From: Actinomycetes bacterium
Lineage (GTDB): Bacteria > Actinomycetota > Actinomycetes > Actinomycetales > Dermatophilaceae
Length of the DNA: 8,141 bases
Direction: 5' to 3'
Assembly (NCBI GenBank): GCA_023451855.1
Contig: JAEXXY010000050.1
Span: forward strand, 1 to 8,141
This document shows, piece after piece, positions 1 through 7,244 of this stretch. The position numbers and the translations under genes were made by a program. A model generated the notes under the pieces. That model searched no databases, had not been told where the DNA came from, and saw only the letters and a list, made by a program, of their open reading frames with translations. How positions within the stretch are numbered: the first letter of the stretch is position 1; each line of letters opens with the position of its first letter.

Positions 1-365
1 GAGTCGGACGGCGCCACCGACAGCTCGACGACCGCGGCCTCGACGTGCCACGCGGTGATCGGCGCCTCGCCGGTCGCGCCCGGCGCGGTGACGGTGGCGA
101 CCGTGGCCAGCGGGTCCTTCGGGACGCGCGCCCACACGGTGAACGGGGCGCGCGGCACCCCGAGGCGCGGGCTGCACGCCCACCACACGTGCAGGTCGCG
201 GGAGCGTCGCTTCGCCTCCTCGAGCTGGCGACCCGACGGCATGAGCTTGTCGGCGAGGGGCGACTGCGACCGGTGCACCTGCTCCACCTGCGCCTCGACG
301 ACGCGCCCCCAGTCGACGCGCATCGCCTCTGCCCGGAAGAGCCGGCTGCTCGCGAGGAGTGCCAT
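1..365 (-). CDS. Hypothetical protein, second gene of the giant-protein operon (C-terminus outside window)
   Basis: Reading leftward from an ATG at 365-363, the frame stays open for 121 codons to the window edge, so only the N-terminus is visible. It begins MALLASSRLFRAEAMRVDWG. A charged, probably helical stretch with LEEAKRRSRDLHVWW follows at about residues 48-62, then SPRLGVPRAPFTVWARVP (about 65-82), then a Val/Thr/Ala-rich part that looks like the start of a beta-sandwich (TVATVTAPG, ITAWHVEAAVVELSV). I see no signal peptide and no catalytic motif. The start is well supported: it overlaps the stop of the upstream giant gene in a TGATG arrangement and has a perfect GGAGGT site nine bases upstream. 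That overlap implies translational coupling, so the product probably works with the giant protein. The Pro-Arg-x-Pro-Phe-x-Val-Trp segment followed by beta-rich sequence suggests another large modular protein of related style, but this is inference. No family name is offered. Confidence 0.8.
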   Translation of the reverse strand, partial: MALLASSRLFRAEAMRVDWGRVVEAQVEQVHRSQSPLADKLMPSGRQLEEAKRRSRDLHVWWACSPRLGVPRAPFTVWARVPKDPLATVATVTAPGATGEAPITAWHVEAAVVELSVAPSD

Positions 366-3300
366 CAGTCCTCCACCTCCCAGGGGGCCCGGAGCAGGCC
401 CATCCGTACGCAGGTCCGACGGACCTCGGCGACTCCCGCGAGCGGGTCGGCGGCGACGACGAGGTCGAGGCGCACCTCCTGCCCGCGCGAGCCGGGGGCG
501 AGCAGGGCGATGGCCCGCGTGTCGCCCGGGCACCGCACGATCCGGGTCACGGTCGCCCGTGGCAGGTCCCCACCAGCCACGGGCGCCGTGCTCCCCTGGA
601 GCGAGAGCCAGTCGCCACGAACTCCCTTCCACCACTTGTGGGTCGGGTCGCTCGCGTCGATCGGGCCGGTGACCACCTCCGGCATGACCCGCGAGCGCCA
701 CAACGGCTCGCTGCACTCGACGACGAGCGCCACGGGCTGCGGCACTGCGTCACCCGACCACAGCACCTCGACCGCCGGGAACGAGGGCACCTCAGGCACC
801 GAGAGCCCCGCCGCCTGGTAGGCCGTGTCGACGTCGTCGCCGCTCGGCCGCAGCGGCAGGGTGGACAGTGCGGCGCCGGACGGCACGAGCCGCCCCCGCA
901 CCGTCGCCGGCGCGATGTAGGCGACGAGGTCGTCGATACCGAGGAACCGCGACGTCGTGAACCCGATGCGGTGGATGCGGTTGTCGGTCGTGGTGCCCTC
1001 GCCCGGGGCGACGGCGTGGACGTCGACGAGGTAGTCGGTGAGCGGCTCGAAGTCGTAGGGGAGCGTCAGCACCTCCTGCAGGGTCCGCTCGCCGCTCGTG
1101 TCGATGCAGCGCGTGCCGTCGCCGCCGGAGGCCACGACATCGCGCACTGCGTCCTCCCACGGCGTCAGCACCTGCAGCCCGCTCGCCGGGGTCAGCAGGG
1201 CCTCGGGGTCGAGGGTGATGTCGTAGGCAGAGCCGGGGTCGGTCGAGCCGGGGGCCGGTGGGTGGGCGCCCGACGCCGACCGAACGACGGCCTTGAGGGT
1301 GCGGCCGTGCGCGTCGTAGAGGGCAGCGACCTTCTGCGTCGCGAAGGCGATCCGCACCGGCTCGCGGCAGAACACGCCGACGTCGTCCATGCCGGGCGCG
1401 GTCGCGACGAGCCACGGCGAGAGCACCTTCGGGTAGGCCGAGGCGTCGTCGGTGCGGAACCGGAACGACTGGGTCACGGCGGGCTGCACGGTGCCGGTGT
1501 CGGTCGGCGCCGGCTGGGCGTCCTGCTTCATCCACGCGGCGGTCCACGTGACGGCCACGGTCCACGTCTGGCCCGGCTCGAGGAGGGCGCGGTCGTCGGG
1601 GTCCTGGGTCACCGCGGTCTGGAGGGCGTCCTGGTCGGCCGAGGACGTCGTACTGTCCCAGTCCTCGCGCCACGCCTCGGAGCCGACGAGGCCCGTGGCG
1701 GCGACGACGTAGAAGGGCTCGTCGAGCTTGGCCGCCACCTCGGGGCGCCAGCCGACGACGACGCTCGCCGTCTCGTCCGGGAGCGTGTCCAGGTCGACGA
1801 GCACGAACATGAGCCCGGACCCGGAGGTGGCGCGGAGGCGCGCGGCGTAGAGCCCCGCCCGCAGCACCGGGTCGACCCACGGTCCCGACGCGTCGAGCCA
1901 CGGCGCCGGCACCGGGTGGCCGGAGCCCACGAGGTCGCCACCGCTGACGGGACGGTCGAGCAGCACCGAGCGGTCGGCGGCCTCTGCGCGCAGCACGAGC
2001 CCGCCGCCGACGGCCCGCTCGGGCACGAGGAGCAGGAACGTCGCCCCGCGCAGCCCTCCGTCGGGTGAGAACCGGACGGCGTCGCGCAGCTCCTCCGGCA
2101 CGAACTTCGTTCTGGCCCAAGCCTCCTTGACCTCCTCGCGGTCCTCGTCGGTGCCGAGCGGCGCCGGGTCGAGAGAGTCGCGACGCGGGCTGCGGAGGAT
2201 CGCGCCCCGGCACCCGACCCCGGCCCCGCCGGTGTCGGGGCTCCACGCGGTCGTCGAACGGGCGGCCATGACGTCGGGCAGGGGCGTGCCGGCGTCGATG
2301 AGGTCGAGAGTCACCGCGTCACCGGTGGTCCATGCGGACGCGGACGCGCTGGCCGTCAGCGCTGTGCCCGCCACGAGGGAGACGGGCAGGCGGGCGTCGG
2401 ACCGGCGCACCCTCCCGCCCCGGCACGGCACGGCGTCGGCGAGGACGACGGCGGGGTCGGTGCCCTGGAGCAGGTCGATGTCGGGGTCGCCGCTGCGCCA
2501 CGGCTCGGTCACCCGCATCAGTGCCTGGACCGGCTCCGAGCGCGTCGTGCCCGGAGGGTCGGGCCACGCCACGCCGTCGAGGCGCCAGCCCGGGACGCTC
2601 GGCCCGGCCGGCCTGCCGTCGAAGGTCCACAGCACCGGGGCTGCGGGCGCGGCCGGGTGGCACACCGTGCCCCAGCGCTCGGTGACGCTCGTCGTCAGCT
2701 GCTCGCCGTAGGGGATCGCGCGGGAGAAGGGCGTCGGCAGCCAGTCGAGCAGGGCGAGCGCCGTCGTCGGCACCGCCGTGCCCGCCGGGGCGCCGGTCCA
2801 CCAGACGCTCGGCGTCTTGCCGGTCGGCGGGGCCGGGATGAGCGCCCCGCCGGTCAGCGTCACCGAGGAGACGTCGTAGCGCCACCAGCGGTCACCGATG
2901 CGGCTCCATGGGTTGGCGGCAGCGCCGTTCTGCCCCAAGGGGTTCCCGCCCATGACGCAGTTCGCAGCGACGCGCGGTGGCGTCGAGAACGTCAGCACGG
3001 GAACGGCATCGATCGGGACCACGGGCATCGGCGGCGGCGTGGTGGCGTCGACGTCGACGCCGTCGCCGATCTTGGCGTCGACGGCCCGCTCGGTGGCGCT
3101 GCCCTCGACGAGCGCCGGCGAGCGCGACACCAGGGCGAGGCCGGCCACGAGCGGCTTGGCCTTCGGGTTGTCCTCCGGCTCGGCGCCGATCGTCAACGAC
3201 ACGCAGCCCTTGATCGAGAAGAAGAACAGGTCGATCTCGCCGCACACCTCGCCGTGCACGTACGGGTCGTCGCGGACCACGCCGTTGATCGTCCGCTTGC

Positions 3301-6300
3301 CGACCATGACGGTCAGCTCGGCCGAGGCCCCGATGCTGATGACGAAGAGCCGCAGCTCACCGCGGGCGTAGATCTTGCCGGCGATGAAGAACGGGTCGAA
3401 GCCGACGATGGCGTCGAACCCGGCCGCGACCTCGAGGTAGAGGCCGACCGACTTGCTGCCCATGAGGACCGCGCTGATGTGGAACCCCGTGGCGATGGCG
3501 AGGCCGTTCGGCGCTGCGGGCAGGCCGTCGACGGGCAGCTGCGCGTGGGTGATCCCGTTGCCGTGGATCATGAGGTAGCCGCTGCCGGTGATGACCTCGA
3601 GCACCTCGACGGTGACCCGGTCCTGGTAGTTGCCGAGCTCGACGAGCCACGACTCGACGTCGTTCGTGTCGAAGAACGCCGTGACCGGCACGCGCACCTT
3701 GAGGATCTTCTCGATCTGGTACTCGGCAACGATGCCGATGGTGATGGTGCCGCGGCCGAAGTCGAGGTCGAGGACGGCGAGGAAGGTGGCGCTCTGGTTG
3801 GCGTCCTTGAGGGCCGGCGGCATCTTGATGACGTCGGCCTTCATGACGAACAGCAGGCGTGGTCCCGGCACCTCGACGATGACCAGGCCCTTGAGGTGGA
3901 TGACGTAGCCGCCCTCCAGCGTGCCCACGAGAACGCCTGCGGCGAAAGCGAACCCGCCCTGGTGCAGCTCCCAGCCGGCGCCGTTCATGACGCCTCCGGG
4001 CCGGCCCAGCTGGTCGCGCAGCCAGTCGAGGGCCGGCACCTGGCCGGTGCCCTCGATGCGCTTGTGGTTGATGCCGACGCCGACGAGGAAGCCGTAGATG
4101 CCGAGGCCGGAGTTGCCGAGCACGAGCGGCACGGGGAACTCGATCTCGGCCCCGAGCAGCACGCCGCTGACCCCGCCGGCCCGGCGGAAGGTGAAGGTCA
4201 GGCTGCCGCGGATCTTGACCGGCTCGATCTGCACGTCGAGCGCGCCGGAGAAGCCGCCCGGCTCGATCGAGACCTCCCCTCGCCCGGTGATGACGTTGGG
4301 GATGTCGATCGAGGCCGCGAGCTTGGTGATCTGCAGGTCGAGCGGGGGCCCGTCGACGCGGGCGCGCACCCGGATCGTCTCGATGGTGATGATGCCGAGG
4401 TCGAGCCCGAGGCCCACCTCGACCTCGAGGTAGGTCGGGTTGTCGCGGCTGACCCGGACACCCATGATCCGCAGCACGCTGTCGAGCGGCGGCACGGCGT
4501 GCATCGACCCGGCGGGGATGTCGAGGGAGTAGCCCTTGCTCGGGTCGAAGATCGGCAGCGGCACGTAGTCGAGCGACCCACCCGAGCCGGTGCCCCACTG
4601 CGACCGGACGCCGATCGCCTTGTACCGCGTCGTCACCGGCATGTTCGGGTCGATCCGCACGAGGGTGAGGTCGAACCAGAACGCCACCTCGACGTCGAGC
4701 AGCACGCTGACCGCGGTGCCGCGGTCGCTGACGGTCGTGATTCCGTCGGCACCGAGGACGCCCTGCGACACGATGACCTCGGCGCCGCGCAGCGTCAGCC
4801 GCTTGGTGTTCAGCAGGTCGCTCGCCCCGAGCGCGACGGACCCGAGCGCGACCACGGCCCCGGCGGCCGGTGACAGCTGGGTGGCCGACGACGTCAGCGG
4901 GGCCAGGACGCTGAGGGCCCCGAGGATGTTGAGGGTGACCGGGTGCGCCTGCGAGTCGCGCATCTCGGCGAGCCCGTCGAGGTCGCCCTCCTTGGCGCGG
5001 AACTCGCCGGTGATGTCCCAGGAGCCCTGGTCCTCGGCGATGCGCAGCCGCACGAGGAAGGTGCAGATGCCGTCGTTGGGATTGGGACGGTCGCCGGCCC
5101 GCAGCGGTTCGGCGCCGTGGGCGGCGAGCCGTCGCTCGGTGGCCGTCTCGATGTCGAACTCGCCGTGGACCTCGCAGCGCACGAAGGTGCTGCGGACCAG
5201 CTCGACGCGGGCGCCGAGCAGGTGGAAGCAGTCGGGACGGCCGGGCTGGTGCGGGGCCGGGTCGTCGTCGTGGGTCGGCGGTGGCGGGTCGCGGTGCAGG
5301 TCGGCGGTCACGGTGACCGGCGCGGGTCCGGCTGCGGAAATGGCGGTGGCGTGCCACCAGCGCGGCGCTGCGGGGTCGCTGCTCGCCTGGGCCGGGCCGT
5401 GGCCGTGGGCGGTGCCCCGCGTGGCGTTGGTGTAGCCGGCGGCGGCGAGCGCGTCGAGCATCGCGGTGATCCGCCGCTCGCTCAGCGCCTGGTTGTGGCC
5501 GGGCTGCTGCTCCGGGCCCTCGTAGGAGGCGAACCCGTCGACGGTCAGGGCGGTTCCGGCCCCCACGACCGACCGGCGCGCGGCCGCGTCGGTGATGAAC
5601 GACGGACCCGCTGAGGGGTGGGTCCGGTCGGTCGCGGGGGAGACGCTGAGGTTGGCGGGGTTGACGGCGTAGGCGTGCCCCTCGCTCGGGCTCGGGTGGT
5701 CGAAGAGGAAGTAGGCGTCGAGCTGCTGCCGCGCCGCGGTCGTCGTCGTGGCGGTGACGCTGACGGTGGCGCCCGAGCCGACGTCGATCACCGCCTCGGT
5801 GGCGCCGGCCAGGCTGCCTGAGCTGCCGCCGGTCCACGACCAGTCGGCGGCCACGCCGTTCGCGAGCGCGACGCGGGCGCTCGTGCCGGTCTGCGACACG
5901 ATGACGACCCGCGTCGCCTCGTGCGAGGTGTCGGTGACGGTGACCGGCATGCCCGCCGCCCCCGGGGTCACCGGCTCGGTGCGACGCCCGACGCTGAAGG
6001 TGCGCACCGTCGTGTGCGCCGCGGCGTCGGTGACGGTCACGGTGACCGCGACGGTGCCGGTGGGTGGCGTCGTCACGGCCGTGCGGTCGGTGTTCGCGGG
6101 CGTCGCGGTGACCCCGCCGACGACGATCGTCGTCGACAGGGGAGCGAGCCCGCCGTCCGCGTCGACGAACAACGTCGACTGCTCGGGCAGCATCGCCGTC
6201 CCGGTGCCCGGGTCGGCGATGAGCTCGCCGCTGTCCGTGCGGAAGTGGACGCGGACGTTCGGGTTCGTGCCGCGGTTGACGACCTCGGCCTCGAAGACGC

Positions 6301-7087
6301 CGGTGACGCCCTCGTGCACGCCGATGCCGATCCACAGGTTGCGCACGCCCGCGCTGACGGCGATGCCCTCCATGCCGTTCGGCGCGACGAAGAGGCGCGC
6401 CTCGGGCAGGTAGAAGCCCTGCCAGTCGCCCGGCATCGCGCGGGCGCCCGCCGGCACGCCCGGGCCGGCGGTGCCCGACAGGTCGAGCACCGCGGTGCGG
6501 AAGGCGAACCCGACGCAGTCGCTCGGCCCGACGAGGGCGTAGGGCGGGTCCATCCGGATGAACTCGTAGATGTGGTCGACCGGGGTGCCGGACGTCGTCG
6601 CCGAAAGGATGTCGACGCCGACCGAGCCGCCGGCGAGCTGCTGCACCCGGAAGCGCACCCGCGGCACGACGAACCCGACCTGCGGCTTGGCCGGGTCCGC
6701 GCGCAGCTGGCCCTGGCCGTCGAGCATGGCGCCGCGCAGGAACGGCACCCGGAAGAGGAAGCCCGGCGAGGCGATCCGCAGCCGCCACCCGCCGTCGCGG
6801 GTGCCGCCCGGGCCGCTCTTGTGCAGCGAGAAGTCACCGTCGACGTGCGGGTCGGTGAACTCCACCGGGGTGCCCGTCGAACCCTGGCTCGCGCCGAACC
6901 CGCCGGTGCGCGGGTCGAGGGCGAGGGCGCGGGTCAGGTCCTGGTCGAAGGTCCAGACGTCCCACGCGCCGTCGGCATCGCTCACCTCCGTCGGCCCCGA
7001 GGTGTCGAGGTCCTGGAGCAACGGGCGCAGCCCGTCCAACGCTCCGGAGTTCTGGACCGGTTGCGGCAGGTCGTCCCACATCGACAT
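365..7087 (-). CDS. Giant multidomain beta-rich protein with OmpA-like domain and DUF6603-like core, function unknown
   Basis: The product is 2240 residues with no frameshift. The open frame continues upstream to 7861, but past 7245 it is antisense to the helicase gene. I chose ATG 7087 (MSMWDDLPQPVQ), with GGGGA ten bases upstream; GTG 7096 and ATG 7081 are alternatives. There is no signal peptide, no clear membrane anchor, no LPXTG motif and no Rhs repeats. Approximate order: 85-275, beta-rich N-terminal module with DPPYALVGPSDCVGF and DWQGFYLPEARLF; 300-450, two Ig-like Val/Thr-rich segments; 453-580, OmpA-like domain; 600-618, Pro/Asp linker; 618-710, module with DCFHLLGARVELVRSTFVRC; 714-760, Ala/Leu/Val-rich hydrophobic stretch; 849-1297, amphipathic beta core; 1370-2240, beta-sandwich-like segments, including FCREPVRIAFATQKVAALYD (about 1904-1923) and EPLTDYLVDVHAV with IGFTTSRF (about 2012-2050). 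No enzyme motif is visible. A structural or binding role is inferred. The family assignment comes from memory of sequence style, not from a search. Confidence 0.9.
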   Translation of the reverse strand: MSMWDDLPQPVQNSGALDGLRPLLQDLDTSGPTEVSDADGAWDVWTFDQDLTRALALDPRTGGFGASQGSTGTPVEFTDPHVDGDFSLHKSGPGGTRDGGWRLRIASPGFLFRVPFLRGAMLDGQGQLRADPAKPQVGFVVPRVRFRVQQLAGGSVGVDILSATTSGTPVDHIYEFIRMDPPYALVGPSDCVGFAFRTAVLDLSGTAGPGVPAGARAMPGDWQGFYLPEARLFVAPNGMEGIAVSAGVRNLWIGIGVHEGVTGVFEAEVVNRGTNPNVRVHFRTDSGELIADPGTGTAMLPEQSTLFVDADGGLAPLSTTIVVGGVTATPANTDRTAVTTPPTGTVAVTVTVTDAAAHTTVRTFSVGRRTEPVTPGAAGMPVTVTDTSHEATRVVIVSQTGTSARVALANGVAADWSWTGGSSGSLAGATEAVIDVGSGATVSVTATTTTAARQQLDAYFLFDHPSPSEGHAYAVNPANLSVSPATDRTHPSAGPSFITDAAARRSVVGAGTALTVDGFASYEGPEQQPGHNQALSERRITAMLDALAAAGYTNATRGTAHGHGPAQASSDPAAPRWWHATAISAAGPAPVTVTADLHRDPPPPTHDDDPAPHQPGRPDCFHLLGARVELVRSTFVRCEVHGEFDIETATERRLAAHGAEPLRAGDRPNPNDGICTFLVRLRIAEDQGSWDITGEFRAKEGDLDGLAEMRDSQAHPVTLNILGALSVLAPLTSSATQLSPAAGAVVALGSVALGASDLLNTKRLTLRGAEVIVSQGVLGADGITTVSDRGTAVSVLLDVEVAFWFDLTLVRIDPNMPVTTRYKAIGVRSQWGTGSGGSLDYVPLPIFDPSKGYSLDIPAGSMHAVPPLDSVLRIMGVRVSRDNPTYLEVEVGLGLDLGIITIETIRVRARVDGPPLDLQITKLAASIDIPNVITGRGEVSIEPGGFSGALDVQIEPVKIRGSLTFTFRRAGGVSGVLLGAEIEFPVPLVLGNSGLGIYGFLVGVGINHKRIEGTGQVPALDWLRDQLGRPGGVMNGAGWELHQGGFAFAAGVLVGTLEGGYVIHLKGLVIVEVPGPRLLFVMKADVIKMPPALKDANQSATFLAVLDLDFGRGTITIGIVAEYQIEKILKVRVPVTAFFDTNDVESWLVELGNYQDRVTVEVLEVITGSGYLMIHGNGITHAQLPVDGLPAAPNGLAIATGFHISAVLMGSKSVGLYLEVAAGFDAIVGFDPFFIAGKIYARGELRLFVISIGASAELTVMVGKRTINGVVRDDPYVHGEVCGEIDLFFFSIKGCVSLTIGAEPEDNPKAKPLVAGLALVSRSPALVEGSATERAVDAKIGDGVDVDATTPPPMPVVPIDAVPVLTFSTPPRVAANCVMGGNPLGQNGAAANPWSRIGDRWWRYDVSSVTLTGGALIPAPPTGKTPSVWWTGAPAGTAVPTTALALLDWLPTPFSRAIPYGEQLTTSVTERWGTVCHPAAPAAPVLWTFDGRPAGPSVPGWRLDGVAWPDPPGTTRSEPVQALMRVTEPWRSGDPDIDLLQGTDPAVVLADAVPCRGGRVRRSDARLPVSLVAGTALTASASASAWTTGDAVTLDLIDAGTPLPDVMAARSTTAWSPDTGGAGVGCRGAILRSPRRDSLDPAPLGTDEDREEVKEAWARTKFVPEELRDAVRFSPDGGLRGATFLLLVPERAVGGGLVLRAEAADRSVLLDRPVSGGDLVGSGHPVPAPWLDASGPWVDPVLRAGLYAARLRATSGSGLMFVLVDLDTLPDETASVVVGWRPEVAAKLDEPFYVVAATGLVGSEAWREDWDSTTSSADQDALQTAVTQDPDDRALLEPGQTWTVAVTWTAAWMKQDAQPAPTDTGTVQPAVTQSFRFRTDDASAYPKVLSPWLVATAPGMDDVGVFCREPVRIAFATQKVAALYDAHGRTLKAVVRSASGAHPPAPGSTDPGSAYDITLDPEALLTPASGLQVLTPWEDAVRDVVASGGDGTRCIDTSGERTLQEVLTLPYDFEPLTDYLVDVHAVAPGEGTTTDNRIHRIGFTTSRFLGIDDLVAYIAPATVRGRLVPSGAALSTLPLRPSGDDVDTAYQAAGLSVPEVPSFPAVEVLWSGDAVPQPVALVVECSEPLWRSRVMPEVVTGPIDASDPTHKWWKGVRGDWLSLQGSTAPVAGGDLPRATVTRIVRCPGDTRAIALLAPGSRGQEVRLDLVVAADPLAGVAEVRRTCVRMGLLRAPWEVED
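375..380 (-). promoter_or_regulatory. Ribosome binding site for the 365-1 gene
   Basis: On the minus strand the bases GGAGGT end nine bases before the ATG at 365. A second GGAGG at 374-370 is only four bases away. The site lies inside the last codons of the giant gene (Trp-Glu-Val-Glu-Asp-stop). This strong site decides the start of the overlapping downstream gene and argues that it is a real gene translated in step with its neighbour. Confidence 0.8.
3197..4543 (-). other. Long amphipathic beta-rich core of the giant protein (about residues 849-1297), DUF6603-like
   Basis: This stretch is a nearly unbroken run of alternating hydrophobic and polar residues cut by Gly turns. Examples are YLEVEVGLGLDLGIITIETI, GRGEVSIEPGGFSGALDVQI, SGLGIYGFLVGVGINHKRIE, GGFAFAAGVLVGTLEGGYVI and GEIDLFFFSIKGCVSLTIG. 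The Gly-rich LGNSGLGIYGFLVGVGIN element followed by a short Asp-Trp-Leu helix, and the FDPFFIAGKIYARGELRLF element, remind me of very large DUF6603-type proteins of bacteria and fungi. The pattern would suit a beta-solenoid, a long beta-groove or a stacked sandwich. The fold and family are inference and were not checked by a profile search. Confidence 0.45.
5348..5731 (-). other. OmpA-C-like domain inside the giant protein (about residues 453-580)
   Basis: The stretch begins LDAYFLFDHPSPSEG, which matches the opening strand of OmpA C-terminal domains (a Phe-x-Phe/Asp strand after which something is counted up). It continues LTVDGFASYEG, then NQALSERRITAMLDALAAAGY, then HGHGPAQAS and finally WWHATAISA. 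The Asn-x-x-Leu-Ser-x-x-Arg helix start is the family hallmark. The Arg that contacts peptidoglycan diaminopimelate is kept, while the usual Asp of Gly-His-Thr-Asp is Ser (GFAS), as in the GYASPEG-type variants found in many OmpA-like proteins. The final Arg-Arg-Val-Glu strand is degenerate. Binding to peptidoglycan is possible but not assured, because the protein has no visible export signal. Confidence 0.7.
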
Positions 7088-7244
7088 CGGCGTCACGTCC
7101 CCGAACGAGTGAGCACACAGGGCGATGAAACGCCTTCGACGGTACGCCCGGCCGTCCGGGGCCACGCCGAAAACGGAGAAACCGCCCGAGACGCCCATCG
7201 TGGGGCGCCGTGCCGGTGTCGGCGGGGCGTGATGGAATCCTCCG
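7088..7244. other. Divergent intergenic region between the giant gene and the helicase gene
   Basis: This 157-bp gap must carry the promoters for both divergent units if each is transcribed on its own. It is somewhat less GC-rich than the genes in two places (around 7124-7137 and 7169-7181, with short A runs). I found no pair of -35/-10 boxes with good spacing on either strand, no convincing SOS box and no strong terminator. A five-base-pair hairpin, CCCGG/CCGGG, lies at 7147-7160 and is unremarkable at this GC content. On the plus strand there is an in-frame TGA at 7230, which limits how far upstream the helicase can start. Confidence 0.6.
7098..7102 (-). promoter_or_regulatory. Probable ribosome binding site of the giant gene
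   Basis: GGGGA on the minus strand ends ten bases before ATG 7087. It would be too close to the alternative GTG at 7096 (one base between) and rather far from ATG 7081 (16 bases), so it favours 7087 as the start. The match to GGAGG is only fair. Confidence 0.45.

Noticed and set aside
359..2068. Plus-strand open frame of 569 codons
   Set aside because: It is antisense to the C-terminal part of the giant gene, with the same biased composition and no recognisable motif.
2657..4873. Plus-strand open frame of 738 codons
   Set aside because: It is antisense to the giant gene. Its translation is dominated by Arg, Asp, Glu, Val, His and Gly with no domain-like pattern, as expected from high-GC complementary reading.
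4805..4946. Possible transmembrane hairpin at about residues 714-760 of the giant protein
   Set aside because: The stretch is rich in Ala, Gly, Ser and Leu but broken by Pro and polar residues. It is not hydrophobic enough to claim a membrane span.
5985..6180. Repetitive Val/Thr-rich segment that looked like a DNA repeat
   Set aside because: The GACGGTGAC-like recurrences follow from alternating Val-Thr codons in an Ig-like beta segment. There is no exact tandem unit.
3357..6788. Minus-strand open frame of 1143 codons in another frame
   Set aside because: It overlaps the giant gene on the same strand, and its translation is almost entirely Arg, Ala, Gly, Pro and His. It is a frame-shifted shadow.
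7139..7144. Possible -10 box TACCGT on the minus strand upstream of the giant gene
   Set aside because: No -35-like sequence lies at suitable spacing (GCGTGG is there instead), and a TAnnnT match alone is weak.
7147..7160. Short hairpin CCCGG-CCGT-CCGGG in the intergenic region
   Set aside because: A five-base GC stem arises easily by chance at this base composition, and no T run follows on either strand.
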